Below, in pieces: positions 35,990 through 59,985 of a DNA stretch of 64,000 bases. Under the pieces are notes generated by a model. The model did not search any database and was not told the DNA's origin. It worked only from the letters and a program-made list of their open reading frames with translations. Source of the stretch: Mytilus trossulus (lineage: Eukaryota > Mollusca > Bivalvia > Mytilida > Mytilidae); NCBI RefSeq assembly GCF_036588685.1, contig NC_086374.1:37812886-37876885 (forward strand). The letters run 5' to 3'. Every line of letters starts with the position of its first letter. Positions within the stretch are counted from its first letter, which is position 1. The translations under genes were made by a program, and so were the position numbers.

Positions 35990-36530
35990 TGAATAATCCA
36001 TTTATATTAGAAACAGACGCATCAAGGGAAGGAGTTGGAACCGTACTTACTGAAATACACGATGCATCACCACGGGCTTGTTGCTTACGCGAGCCGGTCT
36101 CTAAGTAAAATAAAGTAATGTGTTACGCGTAAAGAACAGTTGGCCGTTGTAACGTTTGCAAGGTATTTCCGCCTTTATTTGTTTGGGCATCTGCCAAATT
36201 CGGACGGATCACAGCGCATTAAGACGGCTTTACAATTTTAAAGACCCCGAAATGCAGGTAGCAAAAAGTAAAAATCACAAAATTACTGAACTCAGAGGAA
36301 AATCAATTTGGAAAGTCCATAATCACATGGCAAAATCAAAAAACAAAACGCATCAAAAACGAATGAACAAGAACTGTCATATTCCTGACTTGGTACAGGC
36401 ATTTTCAAATGTAGAAAATGGTGGATTAAAATGGATTGAAGATTTGGGTTGTTATAATTTCAAAATAAAACACCGACCTGGTGTAAAACTCAAAAATGCA
36501 GACGCAGAGTCGCATTCCGTGGTCTAAATT
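35990..36530 (+). pseudogene. Gypsy RNase H remnant with an in-frame repeat insertion
   Basis: FILETDASREGVGTVLTE begins the domain. IRTDHSALRRLYNFKDPE and, after an insertion, WIEDLGCYNFKIKHRPGVK end it. The insertion (about 36258-36434) is a piece of the dispersed repeat also at 25245-25500, and it leaves the local frame open for 123 codons (36156-36527). Upstream frames are broken. Confidence 0.85.
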
Positions 36531-36559
36531 AGACGGATGAGCCAGTAACTATTGCGAGG

Positions 36560-37440
36560 AGAAAGTTTTTATCGCTATATTGCCCGATAACCAAGACGAG
36601 TCTGAATGCCACATTTTTCAAGCTTTGCAGGATTCAGCTGAGGATGTGAAGCAAGTCAAACAATGGGTACGTGAAAGTGCAGAGCCTTCTTTCGATCGGT
36701 GAAGTTGAAAAGTCGGTCAATCAGAGCTCTTTGAAACAAATTCGAAACAATTTTCGTTGAAAAAGATATTATGTATAGATGCTGGATTGATTGTAATCGG
36801 ACAAAACGCCAGGCAGTTATACTGTGGTCGGAGAGACGCAACGTTCTTAAAATGTCTATGACTCCAAGATTCCGTGCCATCTTAGTATAAAGAAAACATT
36901 GCCTAGTGTGAGACAAAATTTAACTGACTACAAAGATGTCCGCCCGAATGTTCTGGATTGTTTTATTTTTATGAAAAGAAAGACACTAAGGAAAGCAAAA
37001 AATGCACCAATGCAGATTGAAGGATCCGCGTGTCCAATGGAGCGCATTGCTCTTGATATAATGGGACGCCTTCCAGTAACAAAGAAAGGGAACAAGTTTG
37101 ATTTAGTATTTCAAAACTATTTCACCAAATGGGTTAATAGATTTTCCCATAGAAAATATGGAGGCGATTACTGTCGTCGCAAGATTGTTAGCAAATGACA
37201 TAATATCGGGATTTCGTGTTCCCGGTATGATCCATTCGGACCAAGGAAGGCAGTTTGAAAGCGTAGTTTTCAGAGAAAGAACTGTGCAACTTGCTTGATA
37301 AACACAAGACAAGAATAACGGCCTTCCATCCAAAGTCAGATGGAATTGGAGTGATCAAATCAAATTGTGATCACAATAGTAAGCGCTGCCACAAACAGAA
37401 AAGTCAATGCCTAGTAACATGTGGTCTTGGGAAGTAAATA
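36560..37440 (+). pseudogene. Gypsy integrase remnant, N-terminal and core part
   Basis: A decayed zinc-binding region is followed by the linker ahead of the core. Then come CPMERIALDIMGRLPVTKKG (first catalytic Asp), LANDIISGFRVPGMIHSDQG (second Asp) and TAFHPKSDG, in several frames. The sequence is cut at about 37445 by repeat R. The catalytic Glu region is missing. Confidence 0.85.
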
Positions 37441-38727
37441 ATTATCAGTACCAGGATTATAATTTAATACGTCAGACGCGCGTTTCGTCTACATAAGACT
37501 CATCACTGACGTTCAAATCAAAATAGTTATGAAGCCAAACTGAGGAATCAAAATTCCAAAAAAAGTTGTGCCAAATACGACTAAGGCAATCTATTCCTGG
37601 GATAAGAAAATCCTTAGTTTTTCGAAAAATTGGAGGCTTTGTCAACAGGAAAGGTGTAGGTCCGGTAAGACCCCTTTTTGGCCCCAAAATATAACAGTTT
37701 TATAAAATTGTTAAAATATAAGTTTAGTAATTTATTGCACAGAAGAATGCTTCTGCTACATAAACATTGGCTGTTTTTGACAATACAATGCACATATATC
37801 GGGATGTAGCACCATTAAGTCATGCGAAATTACTGAAATCTTCAAAATTCTAGCATTTTAGTTAAATTTTAGACGGTTTCTGTGTAAAACGAAAGTGGCC
37901 GTTTTTATCCTTAATATTCAAATGTAACTTGTATTCTATGATAATACATAACATATATAAAGGTTGTGGATGAACACAGATGCGGCCACTTCCATTTTTT
38001 ACAAAAACCATCTGTAAAGTGACATTTTTCAGCATAATTGGTAGATTTTTCATATTTGAGCTTGACTCGGATCGTTTTTAATAGTCCCGCCGATCGGTAA
38101 AAAAATTGCTCACATAATGAGGAAAGCACCAATTTTTGCATGATGGTACATTTTTGTGTACTGAGCAATATTAGCTATGGACCCACCCTCAAAATTTTAT
38201 ATGGCGGCTTATTTCAAGATGGCTGCCGTACGTTCTAAATTATTTTCCAGTATTGCACAAACCACAGTGGATTTGATGATGGGTGCACAAAAATCAACAT
38301 ATTTTAAGACTTGGTGTACTACGCAAGATTTTGTTTTGATCTATTTTTGAAATACAAAATGGCGGCTATTTTCAAAATGGCCGCCTTGAAAAATAAGCAA
38401 ATATTCATTATTGAGAATTGATCTGAATATAAGCATTTTATTGATGTATAGTGTCATTTGGTATCTGTCCCAGTTCTGTCCTTTTTGATTTTGCCTTGCT
38501 TTCCATTTCATACACAAAGTAGTAGCTTTTATAAAAAGCTGCAGTAGTAGCTTTCATTAAAAGCTGCACTATTTGTTGTCTTGGGTCACACATACAAGCT
38601 GTGATTTTCGGATTTATCTGCCTTTAGATATGATTCAGTGACTATCTTATCTCTTGGGTCGCAATTATTTGCAATTTGAGACATTAAACTGTGAATTGAG
38701 AATCAGTTAAACACATATCAGTGTAAT

Positions 38728-40545
38728 GGCAGGAATTGAGGACAACAAGGACAAGATCATTGAAATGGCAGAAATGGAATCACTTGGGGTATGGAGAAAC
38801 CCACAGCTGAAGACGCTTAAACAGAGAACAGCTCAGAAATGACTATTAAACAATTGTACCAAGAATATTTAGCAGATAGAAAATCAAATGCTCAAAGAAC
38901 AGCTGAAAGTTACCGCAATATAAAACAGAGCGAAGCGCGAATATATAAAATATGTGTTGGTCTCATTACTTGTCAAGCTGAACTGAAACAGGCAATAAAT
39001 ATTAATAACAAACAGATAAAAGCAATATCTCAGCAACTTCAGCAGTCTATTCAATCTTGTGGTGAGACGAATGGACAAGCTGACAACAATTAAGGAAAGA
39101 GACACAGTTCTATTTAATAGTGCATTTGAACAGCAGGATACCTTCCAAAAATTGGCATCTGTTTTAAATGAATCAGTGGACAATCGAAATTAAGAAGTTT
39201 ATATTTCTGCAATGGACACATCATCTAAGCCAAAGTTTGACCTTAGCCAGTACAACGCAAGTTTACCAAAAGTACACAACAAAATCCATGCCGTGGGTCT
39301 TTCCCAGTTGTAGTTCGCATGAACCATTAATCGCACCAACTTTGTTGAAGGTGCCCTTGGCCCTGCATGAGACAGTTCAAATTATTCAACAACAATCTCC
39401 ATTTAAGAACATACTATAAACCTCTAGCACTAATCAAGGATACCAGTAAAAGGTTTATGTGTCTTCTTACGCACACTAACCATCTACTATGAGTCAATAA
39501 TATTTGGTTCTGATCAGCACACCATTACAGAAACAATTGGCTGCAAGTGGATTCTATCATGTTCTCCAATGCTGAATGCAGGGTCTACTTACGGTATCAT
39601 CCCCGTCGAGTTTATGGCAAATCCCACATTTATCACTCCAATTATGACAACCTCGTCCGCTTCTGGAGCTCTAATATGCTTCCCATAACAGCAAGTTGAC
39701 TCCATTGACCGATCCAGGAAAGAACAGAGGAAACAAAAAAAATGTGGCAACACCTCTTCTTCAGACTCCTCACTGGAGAGAATGCAGGGGACCGGAGCCG
39801 AAGCCCACAGCTGCCAAAAATGCAAAAAACTCAATTGAAGAGGATCCATCACTTGGAAGGCGTTCATTTACCAATTTGAACGAACTGCCGGTAGATGACA
39901 ATGGGAAATCAGGAAAAAATGTGTGTAGGCCCCCGATTGCCATGCCGATGTTGGCGTTGAGTACGCTCGCATGGTAAACACAGATAATGATTCCAAGGCT
40001 TTAAAAAAGCATTCATTTAGAACAGCGCTGCAGCAAGAAAGACGATCAAACCAGTTTGGAACCAAAACATTCCGTCGAGGTCGTAAAGACAAAGATTCTT
40101 CAAGGCACGTAATAGAGAGGAACCCAGAAACATTCAGCAAGGCGTTAAAACAATTAAAAACCTCAAAAGAAAACCAGATGGCGATATATGGATAAAAAAA
40201 GTGCCAATTATGACAATCGACAAGTCTACTTTGCTGATGGCGCAATATCACCAACCGATAAAGAAAATATGAGCAGTCCTTTGGATTATGAGTTGCATAA
40301 CCTCACACAAATTGTCACAAAACTAGCTGATTTATGCTTTCAACTAATCAGCATAACTTTGGATTGGCCGATCAATATAATCTGGGTTCTTCTGATACAA
40401 AAATCATGGAAGATCACCAGTTCAATGAAGATCAATATAAACGTGGAAGATCTCTTGAGCAATACAATTGCGGTAAATCGGCAGATAGAAGTACACCAAA
40501 GCCTAATGCCTATTGATCAGCAACACTCCCACTAAGCTAGAGATC
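38728..40545 (+). pseudogene. Gag-like region, broken
   Basis: Begins MAGIEDNKDKIIEMAEM and is interrupted by TGA after 38 codons. It then continues in other frames with coiled-coil-like Gln/Lys-rich stretches (ELKQAININNKQIKAISQQL), KPKFDLSQYNASLP, and a basic region (TALQQERRSNQFGTKTFRRG). The position before a protease suggests gag, but no CCHC knuckle can be read clearly. Identity is inference. Confidence 0.45.
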
Positions 40546-40835
40546 ATATAGTCCCTAAAGACAACGGTTAGCCTCTCCACGGACAAACTCCAGAAATCCC
40601 GAATATTTCAGACAACGTTCACCTTCACCAGGATACGGAGCAAATCAAAGTGTAACCCTAACAATGGAGCAAAGGGTCGGGCCAGTTGGACAACTCATAT
40701 TTTAAAGTCTATTGGCCATGTAACATCACCTTATCACAAAATCGAACAGAGGCCCACTGCCTCGTCCAGTATTGTCATCAGACGAACCATTTGAAAGAGC
40801 TTAATAGTACGAGGTACTATACATGACCAGAATGT

Positions 40836-41440
40836 GAGCATGCTTGTGGACACTGCTGCAATGATAACATTAGTAAATGAGAAATTAATCCCGGCAGAAA
40901 ATGGAGATTTGGAGAACGTAACGCTACGTGGTTTGGGTTAAGAGCTTGTTATTGGGAAGATTATAAGGAACGACTCTCGACATTAATAGAGTGAACATAC
41001 AATGGGATGTGTGCAAGGAGCCATTAACAGACGATGTTATACTTAGGCTAGTTATTTTGGACACACTGATCGCAGTGATATACCTGAGTACTCCCACAAT
41101 TACCATCAACAAACATAAAACTAATAAAAGTGCTGACCAGGAGTGCATTTTAGGACCATGCTCGGTGAAATGCTGCAAATTGATTACGCACGTAGTTGGA
41201 AAAGGAAATTGTTGCCCCTTAACCATTTTAAATGATGACAATTGTCTAATCTGCCTGGCGAAAGGTACACCTATTGATTACATGGAATAATTTGACGATG
41301 TAGTGGGTACGGCAGATGAAAACGCGAAAAGTGACGTAAGACGTGGCATTGAAGAGACACGAGACAAGGTGCCCTCGGCACTGCCTTAAAGTTCAGATGA
41401 GTTACCTACTATTCCACCACATTTAACCGACCTACATGTA
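40836..41440 (+). pseudogene. Retropepsin-like protease remnant of a gypsy-type element
   Basis: SMLVDTAAMITLVNEKL carries a DTA active-site motif, followed by VTLRGLG, a TAA stop at 40939, and in the next frame IQWDVCKEPLTDDVILRLVILD (ILG-type motif). It ends with the usual protease-RT linker style ELPTIPPHLTDL. RT does not follow; the inverted arm starts about 300 bp later. Confidence 0.65.
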
Positions 41441-42210
41441 TATTAACGTCAATCGACTCGTTTCAACCTATTTCATTCCAACCATTAAAACAATTACAAT
41501 AACATGTAACATATTCATTAACATTTTGAATTTCACTATTTGTTTTTGTATATGCAGCCATATTTGCAACTTGTTACAACTTTGCAACAATGTGTTATAG
41601 AAATACCCAAATTATTTTTTAATACTTTGGAATTAATTGATAACAAATTCAAGAACATGAAGTCCATTTTTAAAGAATCATTACTTCAGTTTCCGAAATT
41701 ATATAGAATACATTTAGGACAATCTTGAATTTTATACCGTTTCCGCCATCTTGAAAATGGCAGCCATATTGGATTTTTCAGAGTGGGTCCATAGCTGAAA
41801 TCAAAGGGTATATAATTAAGAACTACTATGCAAAGTTTCATGCTTTCCTCATCAAGTGAGCAATTCTGCTCTATATCTGCACCAATCGGCCGGACTATAA
41901 TGACTAAATCAGTTAAAATCGTACACATAAATTAATTAAGTCGAGTGAAATAGACACTTAATTAAGTGTTTAAAAAGTGGTCAAAATCTTTCGTCATATT
42001 AACCTGAAATTTGAGGCCAAACTCAGTCCTAACCGGGCCTACTCGGATATGGTCATTTTTATAAAGGAGTTACTCCTTTATAAAAAATGACCATATAATT
42101 GATACTCCTGTCAACACCGCAGTGCTGACTACTGGTCTGGTGATACCATCGGGGACGAAACGTCCACTAACAGTGGCATCGACCAAGTAGTGCAAATAAC
42201 TATCAAAAGA

Positions 42211-42540
42211 GATTAATTGGCCCATAGATTAGCAAGAGAGTATTCAAAACGAGAAATGCTAAGACAAAAGAAGTAACACGACAATCGACTTTCGTGGGAT
42301 GGGAATCCTTTGAACCAAGCGACAAAGTTTTGGTATATTTTCCGACAAGAAAAATGGCCAAAACCCCTAAATTCATGGGTTTCTGGCAAGGACCTTTTAA
42401 AGTATTATCGCAAAAATCAGATGTCACTTACGAAGTTACACGAACATTTGATGGAAAATCACAAGTTGTACACGTAGACAGACTTAAGAAATATAGGACA
42501 CAGATACTATAGTAGGTGAAGAGAATTCGCAGAGACAATG
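42211..42540 (+). pseudogene. Gypsy integrase C-terminal (GPY/F) remnant
   Basis: SWVGWESFEPSDKVLVYFPT and KFMGFWQGPFKVLSQKSDVT then QVVHVDRLKKY are the GPY/F module that ends gypsy integrases. It continues the copy broken at 37440, with the segment between core and GPY/F deleted. 42294-42512 is open. Confidence 0.85.
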
Positions 42541-42632
42541 TGTTAACCATAGAAGCGAAAGGAAGGATTATATGATTAACAAGTGTCCAATAAGAGTTAT
42601 TCCTGGGACAAATGAAAATGACGACAATCATA

Positions 42633-42830
42633 CAATATAAAAAAGATGTGGTATGATTGCCAATGAGACAACTATCCACAAAAGACCAAAATGACACAAA
42701 CATTAACAACTATAGGCCACCGTACGGCCTTCAACAATGAGCAAAGCCCATACCGCATATAGTCAGCTATAAAAGGCCCCGATAAGACAATGTAAAACAA
42801 TTCAATTTCAAACTTGTTTCAAACTCAACC
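42633..42830 (-). repeat. Dispersed bivalve repeat M inserted in the gypsy tail
   Basis: Reverse orientation: GATGTGGTATGATTGCCAAT, CCGTACGGCCTTCAACA, CATACCGCATATAGTCAGC. It splits the coding tail of the retroelement between the GPY/F module and the zinc-finger region. Confidence 0.8.
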
Positions 42831-42839
42831 GCGTTTGAC

Positions 42840-43590
42840 GGGGAAATAGCAACGCGAAGTACGCGAAGTACGCGAGGGCGCAAATTGCCTGTCCTATAAA
42901 GTTTTCTATTTTTACAAAATAACTCCAAGACGAGGAACGGGGGATATATCAATAGAAGATGTCACAAGTTAATATGCGCTATGTGTAATAGCTTGTTTGA
43001 TACAGAAGACAAATGGGCAGCTCACACGCTTGAATGCGACAAGACCAAGAGATTTAAAGTGTGAAGCTTGCTCGTATGCTACTAACAAGTCGTCAGATAT
43101 CAAAAGGCATATACTAGTAGGATACTAGTACACAGTGAGTGAAAGACTAGATAGCGAAACTGATTGGGAGAGACAGGATCCTGGACCAGTAATAGATATT
43201 TTAGGGCCATTGTCGGATTTGGAGCAAGACGTGATGAGTGAGACGCCTCAGAAGTCGACTAATGAGTTACCACAATCCGCAGAACAGATAAGTCAGAAAG
43301 ATCCTGCTGTGGTTTTCGCTAAGCTGCTCCGAATTATCACAACGGACCCTGAGGTAGGAAGTCTTTAGAAAGAGAACGACGTCCAAGGTAATAAGTCAGA
43401 CATTAAAGCGACTCACAGTTTAACTGTTTCCAAAACGCCTGGGAAGTCTGTCATTACTGATGACAAGCCTAATGAAACAGGTCCTGATATAGAGGAAGAT
43501 TTGATGGAAGTGTCAACTTCGGAAACTAATCCTCAAGAACGTCAGGAAATGCAGAAAAGTCCAAACATAGGAGAAAAATGTACACTATAA
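42840..43590 (+). pseudogene. Gypsy C-terminal tail with two zinc-finger motifs and an acidic region
   Basis: A first finger CX2CX12HX3C (42975-43037: CAMC ... HTLEC) is followed, one frameshift later, by CX2CX12H (43060-43110: CEAC ... KRH). After this an acidic Ser/Glu/Pro-rich stretch is open at 43135-43368 (MSERLDSETDWERQDPGPV) and continues past one TAG to 43589. There is no LTR that I can pair. Confidence 0.6.
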
Positions 43591-43599
43591 GGCAGAGAA

Positions 43600-45003
43600 A
43601 GAGCGATACACGCATCAGAAGAACCAAACCGACACAAGAACATACCAAGAATGAGAAAAGAACATTATACACTATTGACCTTTTATTTTTGTTAAAGACA
43701 CTTTGTATTAATTTGTTGGAATAGACTCAGAGAAAATCAACTTTAACTGTTATGTAATGTAATATAAAATCAAAACAAAAAGTCTTCTCTACCCACTAAT
43801 TCTGATTTCTAAATAATAGAACTTATGTTACTCCCAAATTTGTATATAAACAAATATCATTTTCTTAACACACAAATAAAATCTTGAAACAATTCCTGTA
43901 ACAAGCAGATATAACAAGGCTGGAAATCTGCGATAGAAATCAATCATCAAATAATTATAATCTTCTGCAATTATGTCTGCTCCCTTTTAATATTAATAAC
44001 AAATCAATACTTCTGTATATATAAACACATCAAATAACTTTTATCTGCTTAAAAAAGGTTTATTTGTGACAGCAAAATATTTAACTATACAAAAACATAA
44101 AAATGCAAGTTCTGTTAAAAAGCAAGTCTCTGAGATATAAACTTGTTCAACTAATATTATTGTCAAACTTTGACTTCAACAAATATAATGAAGATTTTTA
44201 AATCAAAAGTATTAATCAATAAAGCTTTCGATATTCTTTTTTTCTTCATTATTTTGTTCCAAAAAAAGCTAAAACATTTGGTAATGGCAATAATTGCTCT
44301 GTATGTCATACAGAAATAGTTAAAATTGCAGCTTTATATTTGAAATTAGATTGTACAATGTCATAAACAGTTCTAGAACCAAAATAAATGACATAAAGCA
44401 CAACTAACTTTGGCAAGCTTAAACTCAAACTTAATATCAGTTTAAATAAACATTTTAAATATTAAATTATAATCCTGGTACCTTTGATAACTCTTTCAAT
44501 AACAAATCCTGGTACCTTTGAAACTCTTTAAATAACAAATCCTGGTACCTTTGATAACTCTTTTAAAAACACAGGTTTTTTTAGTATTTTTTATATATTT
44601 CTTATTTGAAATACTGTTGATTTCAGTATTAATCATAGAATAAAATTCTTATAAATACTTTGAGAGGCTCAGTTTTATTAACTTTTCATTTTGTAAAAAT
44701 GTCAAATTGTTTTAAGGCATAATTTTAAAAGCCTTAAAAAATATTTAATTTGTAAAATGCCTCAATCTCCACAAGCATACTATAAAATTAATAAAATTTT
44801 CTGACATTTTATAAAATGTGTAAATTTATAAAAATGCTTGTAAAATATTCAAAATGTAATTAAAAGCTAGGTTGAAATATCTGAATGAGCTACAGTCATG
44901 TGACAAATGATTCCAACTTTATTTATTGTAGCGAAATTAAGGTTTGGTTCAAATCATAGATACCGGTATTAAAAGAAGCATCATAAAACAATTTGAACAA
45001 ACA
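43600..45003. other. AT-rich intergenic, downstream of TMEM19
   Basis: No gene. Includes three tandem 32-33-bp copies of AATCCTGGTACCTTTGATAA (44476-44570), the reverse complement of the R-repeat junction. Confidence 0.45.
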
Positions 45004-45436
45004 AGAATGTGTTCAAAGTACACGGATGCCCCACTCGCACTATCATTTTGCATGTTCAATGGACCGTGAAATTTGGTAAAAAATTTAATTTGGCTTTAAA
45101 ATTAAAAAGATCATACCATAGGGGACATGTGTACTCAGTTTCAATTTGATTGGACTTCAACTTCATAAAAAACTACCTTGACTAAAAACTTTAACCTGAA
45201 ACTCCCATTTTCATTTTCTATGTTCAGTGGACCGTGAAATTGGGGTCAAAAGTCTAATTTGGATTAAAAATTAGAAAGATCATGTAATAAGCAACAAGTT
45301 TTACTAAGTTTCAAATTGATTGGACTTCAGCTTTATCAAAAAACTACCTTGACCAAAAACTTTAACCTGAAGAGGGACGAACGGACGGACATAGACCAGA
45401 AAACATAATGCCCCTCTACTAGGTGGGGCATAAAAA
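45004..45436 (+). mobile_element. Tandem-repeat element with hairpin end (HINE-like)
   Basis: Starts ACAAGAATGTGTTCAAAG with a subterminal GATGCCCC. It has two units of about 170 bp (GGACCGTGAAATT(T/G)GG, GATTGGACTTCA(A/G)CTT), then GACGAACGGACGGACATAG and a terminal hairpin TGCCCC/GGGGCA (45411-45432) whose arm inverts the 5' subterminal motif. Confidence 0.75.
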
Positions 45437-45714
45437 TAAATGCTGGTACAAATTAAGCATAACTCAAAAAATATTTCTTATGAAAATCAATCATGTAAAA
45501 TCTAAATAATGAATCTTCAATTTTTTGATTTTTTTTGTTCAAAATAAAATTATTGGATTCAAAATAATAACATTCAAACCAGAAATGATTTGATAATCCT
45601 GAAAAAAAATAAACTATCAAAATTAGCTTATATTCAAGCTGGTAAAGTCAGTATCAAATAAATGGGGAATGTGTCCATTGGACTCATAAGATGCCCTTGC
45701 TTGAATATCATATC

Positions 45715-46160
45715 AAGTTATAAAGGGACATAACTGTTGAACGTAAAAGTGACCCTACCCAAATTTGTACTTGATCTGAGTTTTATGGTAATAAGTACTT
45801 TGTTTTAGTTTCAAAAAATCAAGTTGATGCAAACTACGGTAAATTTAGAGAATGGAAACGAAAAATTCAGCATTTTTTCCATTGTGAAGGACCATTTCTC
45901 TTAAGAACAGTTAAAGTGACGACCCCAAAGTTCAAACTTGATTTGCATTTTGTGGTGATAAGCATTGTATATAAGAGTCAGTGCATTTGGTTGAGGCAAA
46001 CTAAAGTAAGAGAATGGAAACAAAAATATTCAGCATTTTTTTCATTTGTAAAGGGGCATAACTCTAAAACAATTAAAGTGATACCCCCAAATTTATACTT
46101 GATCTGGCATGGTGTTTTGTGGCTATAAGCATTGTGTATAGATTTCATAGCATTTGATTG
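45715..46160 (+). repeat. Three tandem units of about 170 bp
   Basis: AAAGGG(G/A)CATAACT, AAAGTGA(C/T)..CCC and TACTTGATCTG recur at roughly 45720, 45890 and 46055. This is a common bivalve array type. The open frame 45916-46128 is within it. Confidence 0.7.
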
Positions 46161-46647
46161 GGGATGAATGAAGTCACATGGATTTCATTGATTAATTAAT
46201 GTAAATGGACATGAACATGTGACGTTGTTACACCTATGGCTGATTGTATTGCTTAACATTTTTTGAGTATTATTTATCCTGTCCATGATCTGGAAAAGTA
46301 TCAAGTTTAAGATCAAAAGGAAAATGAAGTTATTGTTGGTATTACTCATTAGTAACTTGTGCATTTTTCCTTTACACCTTTTTTTGTGATAATTTTTCAT
46401 ATCATGCTACTCGCTTGAGATGGAAAATTATTGCTAGAAACTAAATAAGCACTTAGCGTTGATAATGAAATTGACATGAAATTGACAAAATAGTCATAGG
46501 TAAAATAGCGATAAACAGATTATCATTGGTCATCTCAACTCGATTGCTTTTCTCACTTTGGCCGTCCCAACTCAGGCGAGAAAATCAGTTATCTCCAGAT
46601 AACAATACTTAGTTTGAGTCACTGAAGTTACATACAATAATTGTTTA

Positions 46648-58994
<12,347 letters not shown>

Positions 58995-59039
58995 CTTCAA
59001 TTTCTTGACCCCACTTTCAGTTTCACTTTCAATTTAACG

Positions 59040-59985
59040 TGAAAGGGGCGGTAACTTTTGGTGACTTCCGTTGCGGGAAAAGCCGGTCTCTCTAATTAGC
59101 GACAAGAATAATTTTAGCGACAAGAAGCGACAAGAAGCGACAAGAAGATTTAATTTAGCGACAAGAAGCGACAAGAAACTATTTAGAGTCCATTTAGCGA
59201 CAAGAAAACATATAATATTTACATAATATTTTATCATTTAATATGTATAACAGCCAGTATTACATTTACACTGTTGTGTTTTAGAACATATTATTTATCT
59301 TATAATTTGGTTTTTTAAACTTTTTTTGTACAATATATACAGAGACATATAATACACTGATATATATTAAGCTCGCAAAATGAATTATGTGTGCATCATT
59401 GTCCTGAAAATACAGACATAAATTGTGAAATCCGAAAACTGAAATCAAACAAGAGGAAAAGAAAATTAAAATGTTGATAATTATTTTCATCTTTTTTTTG
59501 GGGTGTGTATTGCCTCATTAAACGATATTTATCATGTTTATGCATGCCATATCAATTGAAGATTAAAGGAAACTAATGACAATCTTGAGTTTTCAACAGG
59601 TCTTCACTATTTACAATGATTGTATATTCTGGCGCATGTAATTGTATAGTCTGACGCGCGTACAAAGTTAAAGGTGTTAATTGGATGTTATTGTAGCAAT
59701 AACACAAGGGACACGCTCCTCGTTAATCTCATTTGATGTTCCACATTGTGTGTACTGTTATTACCTTCGGGTTAAGCCACATCTAATGTTGTTCTTATCA
59801 AGAACATTGAATTATACTGTTAGAAAGGTAATAATATTTTATGTTTTTAAAAATAAAAAAATAATAAAAATATGGACCCAAGGTAGAACCACGTTCTCGT
59901 CGTGGGGTCTGGAAAAACGCTTAAATAATAAAGATGGCAAAGCGTGGTTGAGAGTTCAGGATTACAGCTAGAGCATAGCATTAGG
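59040..59985 (-). promoter_or_regulatory. Upstream/5' region of TMEM19 with a GCGACAAGAA minisatellite
   Basis: Starts 45 bp above the ATG. GCGACAAGAA units occupy 59098-59210 and would lie in the promoter or 5' UTR. No TATA box is evident. 59630-59665 is an R fragment. The frame 59681-59971 has no recognisable product. Confidence 0.4.

Larger units (their letters stand above)
37656..42042. mobile_element. 4.4-kb element with diverged inverted arms inside repeat R
   Basis: The left end GTAGGTCCGGTAAGACC...TTGGCC is matched, inverted, by the right end (GTAGGCCCGGTTAGGAC...TTGGCC read from 42042 leftward). A second inverted match pairs 38090-38230 with 41738-41900 (ATTGCTCAC..ATGAGGAAAGC, AGCTATGGACCCAC, AAGATGGC). 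The left arm is about 270 bp longer. No transposase was recognised; the interior carries gag/protease-like remnants. Confidence 0.6.
37445..42206 (+). repeat. Dispersed repeat R inserted in the integrase, itself split by a 4.4-kb insert
   Basis: The left part 37445-37655 runs from TACCAGGATTATAATTTAAT to TTTCGAAAAATT and GTCAACAGGAAAG. The right part 42072-42206 resumes with TTTATAAAAAATGACC and ends CGACCAAGTAGTGC. Together they match the uninterrupted copy at 121-477. Confidence 0.85.

Noticed and set aside
39589..39867. Cys/His-containing stretch CHNWSDKCGICHKL on the - strand near a gag-like region
   Set aside because: It lies antisense to the retroelement remnant, spacing does not match CCHC or C2H2, and the frame is short.
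59681..59971. 96-codon + strand frame upstream of TMEM19 as a divergent gene
   Set aside because: No recognisable motif, low-complexity Lys/Ile middle, and it begins next to a repeat R fragment.
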